Below are positions 26,493 to 35,526 of a DNA stretch of 64,000 nucleotides, piece after piece (position 1 is the first letter of the stretch; every line of letters begins with the position of its first letter). The DNA is taken from NCBI GenBank assembly GCA_947624245.1, contig CANQJL010000007.1, forward strand, positions 31,186 through 95,185, read 5' to 3'. A program made the position numbers and the translations under genes. The stretch comes from an uncultured Acetatifactor sp. (GTDB lineage Bacteria > Bacillota > Clostridia > Lachnospirales > Lachnospiraceae). Below the pieces are notes generated by a model. The model did not search any database. It was not told the DNA's origin and saw nothing but the letters and a program-made list of their open reading frames with translations.

Positions 26493-28391
26493 ATGGCTGA
26501 TATTCAGTGGCTCGTAAATCGCTTACGGGCGATGGACATATCTGAAATTATCTGGCGTCTTTCGCAGAGAGTCATTCGCGGGAAAGAAAAAAGACAGTTT
26601 AAATTACACAAAACATCTGTGACAGAATTTTTATTCAATAAAAAATTGAATTATCTTGTGATAGATTCGCGGAAGTTACAGCTAAACCTGAAAAATCAAG
26701 GATTCAGGTTGACAACAGATGTCCCTCTTTTGGGTGAATATGATTACAAAACATACAAGAAACAGTGGCATTTGGGTTTTCAGACAGAGAATACATGGCC
26801 ATTGGTATTCAGTCCCTCGCTTAAATATAAGCAGCGCGATGATATAGGTGACGCGCGGACAAACTGGGAGCTTAACAGGCATTTTCAGTTTGCACTGTTG
26901 GCAAAAAATTATGCGGCGAGTCGAGATGTAAAATATCTGAATGAGTTTACTGAGCTGTTTGAAGACTGGAATGAAAAGAACCCATTTTTATGGGGAATAT
27001 CGTGGACAAGCGTAATGGAAATCGCCATTCGATGCAGCAATTGGTGTTATTCCTATTGCTTCTTAAAATCGACAGATGCGCCAAAGGAGTTGCTTGATAA
27101 ACTTCAAACCGGCATTCTGAATATGACCGACTACATCACAAAGCATTATTCGCGGTATTCATCCGCGAATAATCATCTGATTGTTGAGGCTTACGCAATC
27201 GGACAAACCGGAATCCTGTGTGATCATCAGCCGTGGATTAAGCTGGCTGTTGATATTCTGATAAGAGAACTGCCGTTGCAGAACTATTCTGACGGAGTTA
27301 ATAAGGAGTTGTCTTTACATTACCAGTCTTTTTATATGGAAGCCATGGGGCTGATGATGCGGCTGCTTGTCAAAAACGGGTACAGCGTTCCTGATACGTG
27401 GACCCCAATGCTTGAAAAGATGTGCACATATGTTGCAGACTGCATGGGGGATCATGGTGAGGCGGTCGTCTTCGGAGATGACGATAAAGGAAAAATTCTG
27501 GATCTGCAGGGAGGAATAGAAAATCACTATCAATATATACTTGGATTGCTTAGCGTTATGCTTGACAGGCAGTATACCGACTTAAGCAAGTTGAACTGCG
27601 AGAATCTTACCTGGCTTTTTAGCGAAGAAGAGTTGAGTGCGGCACGAAAGAAGCCATTGTATCGACCTCCGCTTTCTGCCTGCTATAAAGAGGGAGGGAA
27701 TACGATTCTTCGCAGCAAAGACAGAAGAATTCTGATAGGAGTCGATCATGCTGCGCTCGGGTTTGGGAGTATCGCTGCTCACGGCCATGCTGACGCTTTG
27801 AGCTTTCAGATGTTTGTCGATGGGGAGCCGATATTTGTTGACCCTGGGACCTACATATACCACTGTGATCTTAATGCAAGAAACGCTTTCCGAAAGACTG
27901 TGAACCATAATACGGTCACGGTCGAAGGAAAAGACCAATCTGAAATGCTGGGGGCTTTTTTGTGGGGGAAGCGTGCGGAGTGCAAGCTTATAGATTTTAA
28001 AAATACATCGAATAAAACAATTCTTGTGGCAAAGCAGGACGGATATCGGCCTATTATCCACAGAAGGATGTTTGAGTTTGACGGAAACAGAAAACTGCGC
28101 ATTACAGACAGATTATCGGCGGCCTGTAATTATTCATTGACGTTTATGCTTTCGCCGAACACAACAGCGCAGATTGAAAATAATACGGTTTTGATTTCAG
28201 CGGGAGTGTGCTCCTGCAAAATGGAATTTGAAAATAAAGTAGATTTTGAAATATCCACGCGAGACGCCGCTTTTTCAGAGCAATACGGAGTGCAAAATAG
28301 CACAACTGCAGTAAGCGTCAGATCTCAGGGCATAGGAATGATATCGAAAATAACTGTTTGGGAGAACCCTCATGAATATAGCTGCGATTAA
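26493..28391 (+). CDS. Heparinase II/III-like protein (uronate polysaccharide lyase family)
   Basis: 632 residues. An N-terminal alpha/alpha toroid (~60-370, e.g. WGISWTSVMEIAIRCSNW) and a C-terminal beta-sandwich (~380-630) with AAHGHADALSFQMFVDGEPI and VNHNTVTVEGKDQSE, typical of heparinase II/III. No signal peptide is seen, so it acts inside the cell or at its face. Such proteins occur in polysaccharide loci next to uronate-making enzymes, where they may edit chains. Its end overlaps the next ORF by 20 bases. Confidence 0.88.
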   Translation: MADIQWLVNRLRAMDISEIIWRLSQRVIRGKEKRQFKLHKTSVTEFLFNKKLNYLVIDSRKLQLNLKNQGFRLTTDVPLLGEYDYKTYKKQWHLGFQTENTWPLVFSPSLKYKQRDDIGDARTNWELNRHFQFALLAKNYAASRDVKYLNEFTELFEDWNEKNPFLWGISWTSVMEIAIRCSNWCYSYCFLKSTDAPKELLDKLQTGILNMTDYITKHYSRYSSANNHLIVEAYAIGQTGILCDHQPWIKLAVDILIRELPLQNYSDGVNKELSLHYQSFYMEAMGLMMRLLVKNGYSVPDTWTPMLEKMCTYVADCMGDHGEAVVFGDDDKGKILDLQGGIENHYQYILGLLSVMLDRQYTDLSKLNCENLTWLFSEEELSAARKKPLYRPPLSACYKEGGNTILRSKDRRILIGVDHAALGFGSIAAHGHADALSFQMFVDGEPIFVDPGTYIYHCDLNARNAFRKTVNHNTVTVEGKDQSEMLGAFLWGKRAECKLIDFKNTSNKTILVAKQDGYRPIIHRRMFEFDGNRKLRITDRLSAACNYSLTFMLSPNTTAQIENNTVLISAGVCSCKMEFENKVDFEISTRDAAFSEQYGVQNSTTAVSVRSQGIGMISKITVWENPHEYSCD

Positions 28392-29769
28392 AAAGCTAAA
28401 TGAAAATATGCCTTATTGGATGAAAAGGCCGTTTGCCCATATAATCCGCAATCGACTGATTGAAAATAAGGTTTTTCTAAAACAGTATGAGCTGCTTGAG
28501 CAGGCAGATGGCATGACTGAGCAGGAAAAAATCAAATTGCAACTGGATAATTTGAAGAATGTTCTTGTTCATGCGTATCAACACACGGTTTATTACAGGG
28601 AAATAATGGACAGCATCGGCTTCAACCCTGAATCGGTAACCGCTCCTGAAGATTTAAAAAAGCTGCCGGTACTGACAAAAGAATTGCTTAAAGAAAATTA
28701 CGAGAAGCTTTTAGCGGACGATATAGATAATTTTTATGATGTGAGAACCGGCGGAACAACGGGGGAACCTATCCACGTTCTTATGGAAAGAGATGCAATA
28801 TATCGTGAGTGGGCGTTTACATATCACTATTGGAGCAAATTTGGGTATGATTATCGGACAAGCAAATTAGCCACTTTACGTGGGGTTGATCTGCATGGAA
28901 GGCTTTATGAAATCAATCCCTTGTATCAGGAAATAAGGCTGAATGTTTTCAAGCTTAACAGGGACAACATAAAAGAATATATTCAGAGAATAGACGGATA
29001 TGGAGCGGATTTTGTCTATGGCTATCCCTCGGCGGTTTATAATCTTTGCCGCTTGGCTCAAGAAGTTGGCATAAAGCTTGAGCATAGGTTCAAGGCGGCG
29101 CTACTGATTTCGGAAAATCTGTATAATTTTCAGGAAGCGGAGATTCGCAGTGTTCTGGCGTGCCCTATCGCAATTTTTTACGGACACTCAGAAAGAGCCG
29201 TTTTTGCCGAAAGGTACAATAAAGGGTATGTCTTTCAGTCGCTGTACGGGGTTACGGAAATAAACGATGCGGGCAATCCTGTCGTAACGGGATTTGTCAA
29301 TGGAAAAATTCCGTTAATTCGTTATCTGGTAGATGATTATATTGAACCGGTCAACGGCAGAGAAATGAACATTATCGGGCATAGGGGGACAGACATCTTA
29401 ATCGGCAGAAATGGTGAGCAGATATCTGCCGCTGCCATTAATTTTCATGATGATACTTTTGCGGAAATTAAAAGCTTTCAGTTCGTTCAGGATACTCCAG
29501 GGAAGTGCATTTTATATGTGGTACCGGCTGCAGGCAGATTATCAGATAAGGATTATAGACGCATTACAGACAGAGTATCGGGAAAACTGCAGAATGCATT
29601 GCTGTGTAAGGTAGAACAGAGCAATGATATTGTTTTGACAGAGCGGGGAAAATACAAGATGGTGATACAAAACTGTAAAGAAGGCCCTAAGATCTTTTCG
29701 GGGGGGGTAAAACATAGCGGCAAGACAATCGCAGGCTGCACATTCTGTGAAAGGGAGGTGGCAGCTTGA
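28372..29769 (+). CDS. CapK/phenylacetate-CoA ligase-like adenylate-forming protein 1
   Basis: 465 residues of the AMP-binding superfamily branch found in capsule loci. Motifs: TGGTTGEPIHV phosphate-binding loop, YGHSERAVFAE, and GRNGEQISAAAIN late in the chain. Substrates of capsular CapK proteins are not established. The final ~22 residues follow a G8 tract and have no counterpart in the tandem paralog; with seven G the frame would end at once (GGGGGGGTAA). The present frame reaches the TTG start of the next gene, overlapping it. Confidence 0.87.
   Translation: MNIAAIKKLNENMPYWMKRPFAHIIRNRLIENKVFLKQYELLEQADGMTEQEKIKLQLDNLKNVLVHAYQHTVYYREIMDSIGFNPESVTAPEDLKKLPVLTKELLKENYEKLLADDIDNFYDVRTGGTTGEPIHVLMERDAIYREWAFTYHYWSKFGYDYRTSKLATLRGVDLHGRLYEINPLYQEIRLNVFKLNRDNIKEYIQRIDGYGADFVYGYPSAVYNLCRLAQEVGIKLEHRFKAALLISENLYNFQEAEIRSVLACPIAIFYGHSERAVFAERYNKGYVFQSLYGVTEINDAGNPVVTGFVNGKIPLIRYLVDDYIEPVNGREMNIIGHRGTDILIGRNGEQISAAAINFHDDTFAEIKSFQFVQDTPGKCILYVVPAAGRLSDKDYRRITDRVSGKLQNALLCKVEQSNDIVLTERGKYKMVIQNCKEGPKIFSGGVKHSGKTIAGCTFCEREVAA
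29700..29707 (+). repeat. G8 tract inside CapK-like gene 1
   Basis: Eight G residues followed by TAAAAC. Loss of one G creates an immediate TAA; gain of one gives TAG three codons after the tract. Confidence 0.9.
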
Positions 29770-31112
29770 ACATAACAGTCGCATTGAAAATAATTTATGA
29801 GAAGCTTCCTGAAACAGTAAAAGTCGTTTTTGCACCGATTATCCGAAGAAGTATGATTAGGAATAAAGTTTTCGTAGATCAGTACGCTGAATTGATAAGA
29901 GCAGACAATCTGGGAAATAGTGAATTAAGCGCTCTTCAATTCGAAAAGCTAAAAGAAATCTGTGTTTTTGCATATGAAAATACAAGATATTATCGTGATT
30001 TGTTTGATAATAATGGCTTTGACTGTTATAAATTTAGTTCATTTTCTGAATTTAAACAGAAAGTGCCAATTTTGACAAAAGATACTTTACTTGATAATTA
30101 CGATGATATCAATGCTCAAAGCATTCATGATTTCTATCCTGCCAGTACTGGAGGTTCTACAGGGAAAAGGGTTGTAATAAATAATGCACCTGATTGTTTT
30201 TATCGTGAGAATGCTTTTTTGTGCCATCACTATTTAAAGTTTGGAGACTATAATTACAAAAGGAGCAAAGTTGCTTATTTTGGTGGGTTAGGGTCGAGCT
30301 TGATTTCTGCAAGCCCTCTTTATAACATGATGAGGTATAACTCAAAACTAATTAATAGGGACACGGTCGGCAAAGTGATAAAAAGCTTGAATAAATTTAG
30401 ACCAGATTTTATACAAGGGCTGCCTTCTGCAATTTATTTTTTTTGTAAGTTGCTGAATCAAAATTCCGATAAACTTGAGTTCCGATTAAAAGGTGTGATA
30501 TTTGCTTCAGAAAATATTTATGAGAATCAACGTAGATTTATTGAAAATATACTTCATTGTAAGTCACTTGCTCATTATGGTCATACTGAAAGAGTTGTTT
30601 TCGCGGAAGAAAATACTGATGCTGTTGGAAGACCGCAATATAAATTTAACAAGCTTTATGGTTATACAGAGATTGATTCGAACGATGGAACGATAATAGG
30701 TACAGGATTTATCAATCCTAGAATGCCTCTTATCAGATATAAAACAGATGATTATGCAGAAAGATTAGATAATGGATTGTACCATATAGAGGGTCATAGG
30801 ACGGCTGCAATGGTTGGAAAAAACGGAGAACATATATCGGCAGCTTCATTTGCTCACATGGATGAAGTATTTGATTGTATGGAAAGATTTCAGTTTGTAC
30901 AGAATGAGCCTGGAGTTGTAGATTTAAATATTATTCCAAAACAAGATTTGAATCAAAATATTATGAAGAGAATACAAAAATCTCTTGACTCAAAATTCAT
31001 GGGAAATATGACCGTAGAAATCCATGTAGTTGATGAAATTCAATTAAGTGCACGTGGAAAATATGCTCTCTTGATACAGAATATAAAAGAAGAGTCGGAA
31101 TATCAGCATTAA
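29766..31112 (+). CDS. CapK/phenylacetate-CoA ligase-like adenylate-forming protein 2
   Basis: 448-residue paralog of the preceding protein with matched motifs (STGGSTGKRVVINN, YGHTERVVFAEE, GKNGEHISAASFA) and a natural end at KYALLIQNIKEESEYQH. Start is TTG with GGGAGGTGG six bases upstream, overlapping the previous stop. It is much more AT-rich than its paralog, so the two copies arrived from different sources rather than by recent duplication. Confidence 0.87.
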   Translation: MNITVALKIIYEKLPETVKVVFAPIIRRSMIRNKVFVDQYAELIRADNLGNSELSALQFEKLKEICVFAYENTRYYRDLFDNNGFDCYKFSSFSEFKQKVPILTKDTLLDNYDDINAQSIHDFYPASTGGSTGKRVVINNAPDCFYRENAFLCHHYLKFGDYNYKRSKVAYFGGLGSSLISASPLYNMMRYNSKLINRDTVGKVIKSLNKFRPDFIQGLPSAIYFFCKLLNQNSDKLEFRLKGVIFASENIYENQRRFIENILHCKSLAHYGHTERVVFAEENTDAVGRPQYKFNKLYGYTEIDSNDGTIIGTGFINPRMPLIRYKTDDYAERLDNGLYHIEGHRTAAMVGKNGEHISAASFAHMDEVFDCMERFQFVQNEPGVVDLNIIPKQDLNQNIMKRIQKSLDSKFMGNMTVEIHVVDEIQLSARGKYALLIQNIKEESEYQH

Positions 31113-31144
31113 TCATTATTATCGAAAGAGAGAGGAAGATAAAA

Positions 31145-31234
31145 ATGGAATTGTTCTTATCGATAGCTTTTGGGGCATGGTTCGTTTTCTCAGCACTGTT
31201 TTATGGTTACATGGTTAAACACGAGGGGAAATAA
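31145..31234 (+). CDS. 29-residue membrane peptide, likely symporter accessory subunit
   Basis: MELFLSIAFGAWFVFSALFY plus GYMVKHEGK: one transmembrane helix and a short basic tail. It is too short for the ORF track. A GAGAGGAAG ribosome site precedes it, and its end carries the ribosome site (GAGGGGAA) of the symporter that starts 3 bases later. Small single-helix proteins encoded just before sodium:solute symporters are a known arrangement; assignment here rests on position and form. Confidence 0.75.
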   Translation: MELFLSIAFGAWFVFSALFYGYMVKHEGK

Positions 31235-31237
31235 AGT

Positions 31238-32836
31238 ATGTTTGTGTACACTATTGGCGTGGCGATAGCTTTAGTTTTGTTTATTGTAATTGGTCTTATA
31301 GCAGGACGGTCTGTAAAAGATACAAACGATTATTATGTTGCAGGTAGGAAAGCACCAGTTATTTTGGTTGTTGGATCCTTAATAGCCTCTTTTTTGAGTA
31401 CAGGAGCATTTCTTGGTGATACAGGAGAAGTTTATAGTGGCTTCTTCATGGGAATTGTAATTGTTGGAATACTGCAAGCATCGGGTTATGTATATGGAGC
31501 AAATTTGTTTGGGAAATACATTCGTAGGGCAGAAGTGAATACTGTTCCAGAGTATTTTGCGAAGAGATTTTCATCAAGGCGGCTTCAAATTTTAGCATCA
31601 ATTACACTAATGTTTGCAGTAGCGGCGTATATGCTTTCGGCAATGCAGGGTGTTTCCACACTGATGACTTCAATTACTGGATTAGACTATAAAACTTGTG
31701 TGTTGATTGCATGGCTATCATTCACTGTTTTTACTGTTTATTCCGGTTCAAAAGGTGTATTGATTACAGATACAATTATGTTTTTAGTTTTCCTTGTAGC
31801 TGCAATTATTGGCATTCCGTTTATTGTTGCTAAAGCCGGCGGATGGAATGAGGCTATTACATCATTGGCGCAATCAACAAGTCGTCCTGGCATTATAGCT
31901 TGGACAAATAATCTCGATTATATGTATCCTACAGGTATACAGAATCTTATTTGGGCGATTGTATATGGTGTTGTCTGGGCAATGGTTGTTATGGTAAGTC
32001 CTTGGCAAACCAGCAGATATTTGATGGCTAAAGATGAGCATACGGTTGTTCGATCTTCAATTTGGGCATCCATGGGTGTAGTAACGGTTACAACTGTCCT
32101 GTATTTTTCGGCTGCATTTGTATACAAGATTAATCCTGATATTACAGATGGAAGCACTAGTATAATATGGGCAGCTATGAATTGTATGCCCGTGATTGTA
32201 GGAGTTATTATGCTGACGGGTATTTTATCTGCAGGAATATCCTCTGCCTCAACGTTTCTTTCCTTGATAGGTTCATCCTTAACAAATGATATCCTTATAG
32301 ATAGGAAAAAGCATGATGCAAATCGGAATTTGATGATTTCCAGAATAGGGATGGCTATGGCGAGTGTTGTTGTTCTTATTCTCGCGTTCTTTAATCCGCC
32401 GCAGATTTTTTGGATTATGTATTTCGGTGGTACGGTCATTGCATCAGCTTGGGGCGTGGTTGCAATAGTGAGTGTATGGTCTAAAAACATGAGTGAGAAC
32501 GGCGCTTTTTGGGGAATGTTACTCGGATTCCTAGGATGTGTAATACCGAAGACATACTCTTCTCTTAATGGCATAACCCTTCCAATTTATCTCGATCCGT
32601 TCTTTATAGGAATTGCAATGAGTATTATCGGAATTTTAATCGGAAGTAGAATAAAGAAGGCTAGTGTGCTTGAGGTCGCTGAATATGAAAAATTACATAT
32701 TCGACCGGAATCTGAAAAAGATTCTGTGAAAGATAAAAAAACATTTAGCTTAATGTATATATATCTTGTGTTTGGAATATTGTTGGGAATGTTTTTTGTA
32801 GTTTTTTACGCTGTTCCGTATATAAACGCTTTTTGA
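31238..32836 (+). CDS. Sodium:solute symporter (SSS family)
   Basis: 532-residue transporter with about 13 helices. Family hallmarks include DTNDYYVAGRKAPV at the first loop, a SLIASFLSTGAFLG helix, and YSGSKGVLITDTIMF. SSS members carry sugars, sialic acid, amino acids or pantothenate with Na+; the substrate is not readable. It is unusual inside a polysaccharide assembly locus and could import a building block. Strongly AT-rich. Confidence 0.9.
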   Translation: MFVYTIGVAIALVLFIVIGLIAGRSVKDTNDYYVAGRKAPVILVVGSLIASFLSTGAFLGDTGEVYSGFFMGIVIVGILQASGYVYGANLFGKYIRRAEVNTVPEYFAKRFSSRRLQILASITLMFAVAAYMLSAMQGVSTLMTSITGLDYKTCVLIAWLSFTVFTVYSGSKGVLITDTIMFLVFLVAAIIGIPFIVAKAGGWNEAITSLAQSTSRPGIIAWTNNLDYMYPTGIQNLIWAIVYGVVWAMVVMVSPWQTSRYLMAKDEHTVVRSSIWASMGVVTVTTVLYFSAAFVYKINPDITDGSTSIIWAAMNCMPVIVGVIMLTGILSAGISSASTFLSLIGSSLTNDILIDRKKHDANRNLMISRIGMAMASVVVLILAFFNPPQIFWIMYFGGTVIASAWGVVAIVSVWSKNMSENGAFWGMLLGFLGCVIPKTYSSLNGITLPIYLDPFFIGIAMSIIGILIGSRIKKASVLEVAEYEKLHIRPESEKDSVKDKKTFSLMYIYLVFGILLGMFFVVFYAVPYINAF

Positions 32837-32850
32837 TAGTGATTCTATAT

Positions 32851-32878
32851 TTTGGACTTAGTGAGACAAGCTTATAAT
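32851..32878 (+). promoter_or_regulatory. Promoter before the glycosyltransferase at 32.9 kb
   Basis: TTTGGA (or TTGGAC one base on), 16- or 15-base spacer, perfect TATAAT, about 43 bases before the start codon. It marks a break between the AT-rich symporter block and the next block. Confidence 0.45.
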
Positions 32879-32921
32879 AATATGAGCAACTAGAACTGGC
32901 ATTTTTATGAAGGTGATGCTT

Positions 32922-34109
32922 ATGCAACAGCGTAAAATATTAATTGTAGTGGAAAATCTCTCGGTTCCGTTTGATACCCGCGTGTGGCAGGAAGCTACGA
33001 CTCTGGCGGAAAACGGATACACGGTATCTGTTATCTGTCCGAAAGGAAAGGGATATTCCGAGGACGAGGAACTTCTGGATGGGGTACACATTTTCAGACA
33101 TAATCTTCCTGCCGAGGGGAATGGGGCTATTGGTTATTTAAAAGAATACTATACTGCGTTGCGCGAAGAAATAAGGCTCGCCCAAAAAATTTATAATGAG
33201 ATAGGCTTTGATGTGATTCAGGGGTGCAATCCGCCTGACGATATCTATCTGGTCGCAAAAAAGTTTAAAAAATACGGAGTCAAATATGTATTTGATCATC
33301 ACGATATATGTCCTGAGTTGTTTGAGGCAAAATTCGGGCACTCAAGCGGTCCGCTATACTGGAGCCAACTCTTTTTTGAAAGGCAGACATATAAACACTG
33401 CGCTTTTGCGTTTGTTACCAACGAAAGCTATAAGAAAATTGCGATAGAACGCGACAAAATGAATCCGGAAAAGGTAATTGTTCTGCGCAGTGGGCCAAAG
33501 CTGGAGCGCATGAAGATTCAACCCCCCGTTGAGAGCATAAAACGAGGATATCAGTACATGGTAGGGTACCTCGGTGTTATCGGTCAGCAGGAGGGAATTG
33601 AGTATCTTCTTGAAGCAGCAAAGATTATCAAACAGCGCGGATATAGCGTGTTTTGGGGAGTTGTGGGCGGCGGACCGCATCTTGAAGCCCTTAAGAAGCA
33701 GGCGCATGAAATGCAGCTTGATGATTGCGTTGAGTTTACGGGGCGGGTGCCGGACGAGACGATGCTTGAGTATCTTAATACGGCGGACGTTTGTGTAAAC
33801 TGCGACAAATATAACAGCATGAATGATAAGAGCACTATGAATAAGATTTTGGAGTATATGGCGCTGGCAAAACCGATTGTGCAGTTCGATTTGACCGAAG
33901 GAAGATATTCGGCGCGAGAGGCATCTCTGTATGCACGAAATAACGATGCTGAAGATATGGCCAGGAAAATCCTGGAGCTGTTGGAAGATCCCGAACGTCG
34001 CAAACAAATGGGCGAATACGGCCGCAAGCGCGTTGTCAATGAGCTTAGCTGGGAGCATACGAGTAAAGCGCTGCTCGAGGGGTATGAAAGATTTTTTGAG
34101 AATTTATAA
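32922..34109 (+). CDS. GT4-family glycosyltransferase
   Basis: About 395 residues, GT-B fold. N-terminal domain starts KILIVVENLSVPFDTRVWQE, typical of GT4 enzymes of capsule loci; the C-terminal domain carries GYLGVIGQQEGIEYLLEAA, a nucleotide-sugar site and MALAKPIVQFDLTEGR with the EX7E-type region. The ATG at 32922 is favoured by GAAGGTG upstream; the ORF-track ATG at 32907 lacks a ribosome site. Cytoplasmic; sugar unknown. Confidence 0.9.
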   Translation: MQQRKILIVVENLSVPFDTRVWQEATTLAENGYTVSVICPKGKGYSEDEELLDGVHIFRHNLPAEGNGAIGYLKEYYTALREEIRLAQKIYNEIGFDVIQGCNPPDDIYLVAKKFKKYGVKYVFDHHDICPELFEAKFGHSSGPLYWSQLFFERQTYKHCAFAFVTNESYKKIAIERDKMNPEKVIVLRSGPKLERMKIQPPVESIKRGYQYMVGYLGVIGQQEGIEYLLEAAKIIKQRGYSVFWGVVGGGPHLEALKKQAHEMQLDDCVEFTGRVPDETMLEYLNTADVCVNCDKYNSMNDKSTMNKILEYMALAKPIVQFDLTEGRYSAREASLYARNNDAEDMARKILELLEDPERRKQMGEYGRKRVVNELSWEHTSKALLEGYERFFENL

Positions 34110-34138
34110 AACAAATCAGTAAAAAGAGGAATCAATAG

Positions 34139-35488
34139 ATGGATGAAAATCAAGTATATCTCTTTACCGACATGGAGTATAATGAGGCTAAAATTCAAAG
34201 AGTTATTGAAGAAACACATCTACTTGACATTATAGAGCCAGGGCAAAAGGTTGTGATTAAACCTAATTTTGTTCAGGAAAAGCATGACAACTCTGATGAT
34301 TGGGACTATGTTATTACTCATCCTGTGGTAATGACCGCTGTGATAAAGGCAGTGTGTAAAAAGCTTGAAAATAATGGGGAAATTATTATTGCAGATGCAC
34401 CGATGACACCTACCAGATTCGATACTTTGATTCAACATTTTCCGGTACAGGATTGGAGATTATTATGTGATGAGAATGGCATTGCTTTTCAACTTATTGA
34501 TCTACGGGATGAAGAATGGTTTAACGCATCAAATGGAATCATTCTTAAAAGTCAAAAATTGCCCGGAGATCCATTGGGAAAGGTAATGTGTAATCTTAAG
34601 GATGAAGCGAGCGAATTTTGGGGCAAACAAACAGGCTCTCAGGGATTCTATGGCGCCGATTACGATATAAAAGAGACAAATAATGCTCATAATGGTTCGG
34701 ACAATTGGTATAGTGTTTCAAAAACAGTAATATCTGCAGATGTGTTTATTAATGTTCCAAAGTTGAAAGCACATAAGAAAGCAGGCATGACTTGTTGTCT
34801 CAAGAACCTTATTGGAATCAATACGAATAAAAATTTATTGCCCCATCATAGTACGGGAACACCTGCCGAGGGCGGCGATCAATTTGATAATAGTGAATCA
34901 AGTCGAAAATTAGAAAGTGCAGTTACTGTTTATGCCAAAAAGATAGTACATTGCTGTAAATTCTTGACGCCTCTGTTGGTTCCACTGAAAAATATAGCGA
35001 TAAAAGTATGGGGCGATAACCGGAAATCGGTCCGCAGCGGCGGATGGTATGGCAACGATACACTGTGGAGAACGATTGTTGATTTGAATAAAGTGATGTA
35101 TTATGCAAATCAAGACGGCAGTTTACGTGAAGATTCTATGGACATGCGGAAAAAGTACATCGCAATCGTGGATGGAATTTTGGCAGGCGAGGGAAATGGT
35201 CCATTAGCGCCGGATAAAGTTGAGGCTGGATTTCTGCTGGCAGGATCAAATCCTGTAGCGGTTGATTGCGTTGCGGCATGGGCCATGGGGTTTGATTATC
35301 AAAAGATTCCATCAGTTTGCAAGGCCTTTGATTGTAAAAAATATAAACTTGTAGATTTCACTTATGATTCAATCATCTGTTATTTAAACCATAATCAGGG
35401 GACCAGCATTGGGAATCTCCCTAAGAATGTGATTAAGTACTTTAAAGCTGCCAATGGATGGGTTGGACATATAGAAAATAACAACTAA
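34139..35488 (+). CDS. DUF362 domain-containing protein
   Basis: 449 residues matching the DUF362 family by GQKVVIKPNFV, NVPKLKAHKKAGMTCCLKNL (with a CC pair) and AGSNPVAVDCVAAWAMGFD. The N-terminal iron-sulfur ferredoxin domain seen in some members is absent. The biochemical role is unknown; DUF362 proteins recur in polysaccharide loci with CapK and heparinase-like genes. The ribosome site AAAGAGGA lies 8 bases before the ATG. Confidence 0.85.
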   Translation: MDENQVYLFTDMEYNEAKIQRVIEETHLLDIIEPGQKVVIKPNFVQEKHDNSDDWDYVITHPVVMTAVIKAVCKKLENNGEIIIADAPMTPTRFDTLIQHFPVQDWRLLCDENGIAFQLIDLRDEEWFNASNGIILKSQKLPGDPLGKVMCNLKDEASEFWGKQTGSQGFYGADYDIKETNNAHNGSDNWYSVSKTVISADVFINVPKLKAHKKAGMTCCLKNLIGINTNKNLLPHHSTGTPAEGGDQFDNSESSRKLESAVTVYAKKIVHCCKFLTPLLVPLKNIAIKVWGDNRKSVRSGGWYGNDTLWRTIVDLNKVMYYANQDGSLREDSMDMRKKYIAIVDGILAGEGNGPLAPDKVEAGFLLAGSNPVAVDCVAAWAMGFDYQKIPSVCKAFDCKKYKLVDFTYDSIICYLNHNQGTSIGNLPKNVIKYFKAANGWVGHIENNN

Positions 35489-35526
35489 AGTTAAGGTAAT
35501 AATTGAAAGCGAAGGAAAGAATTAAA

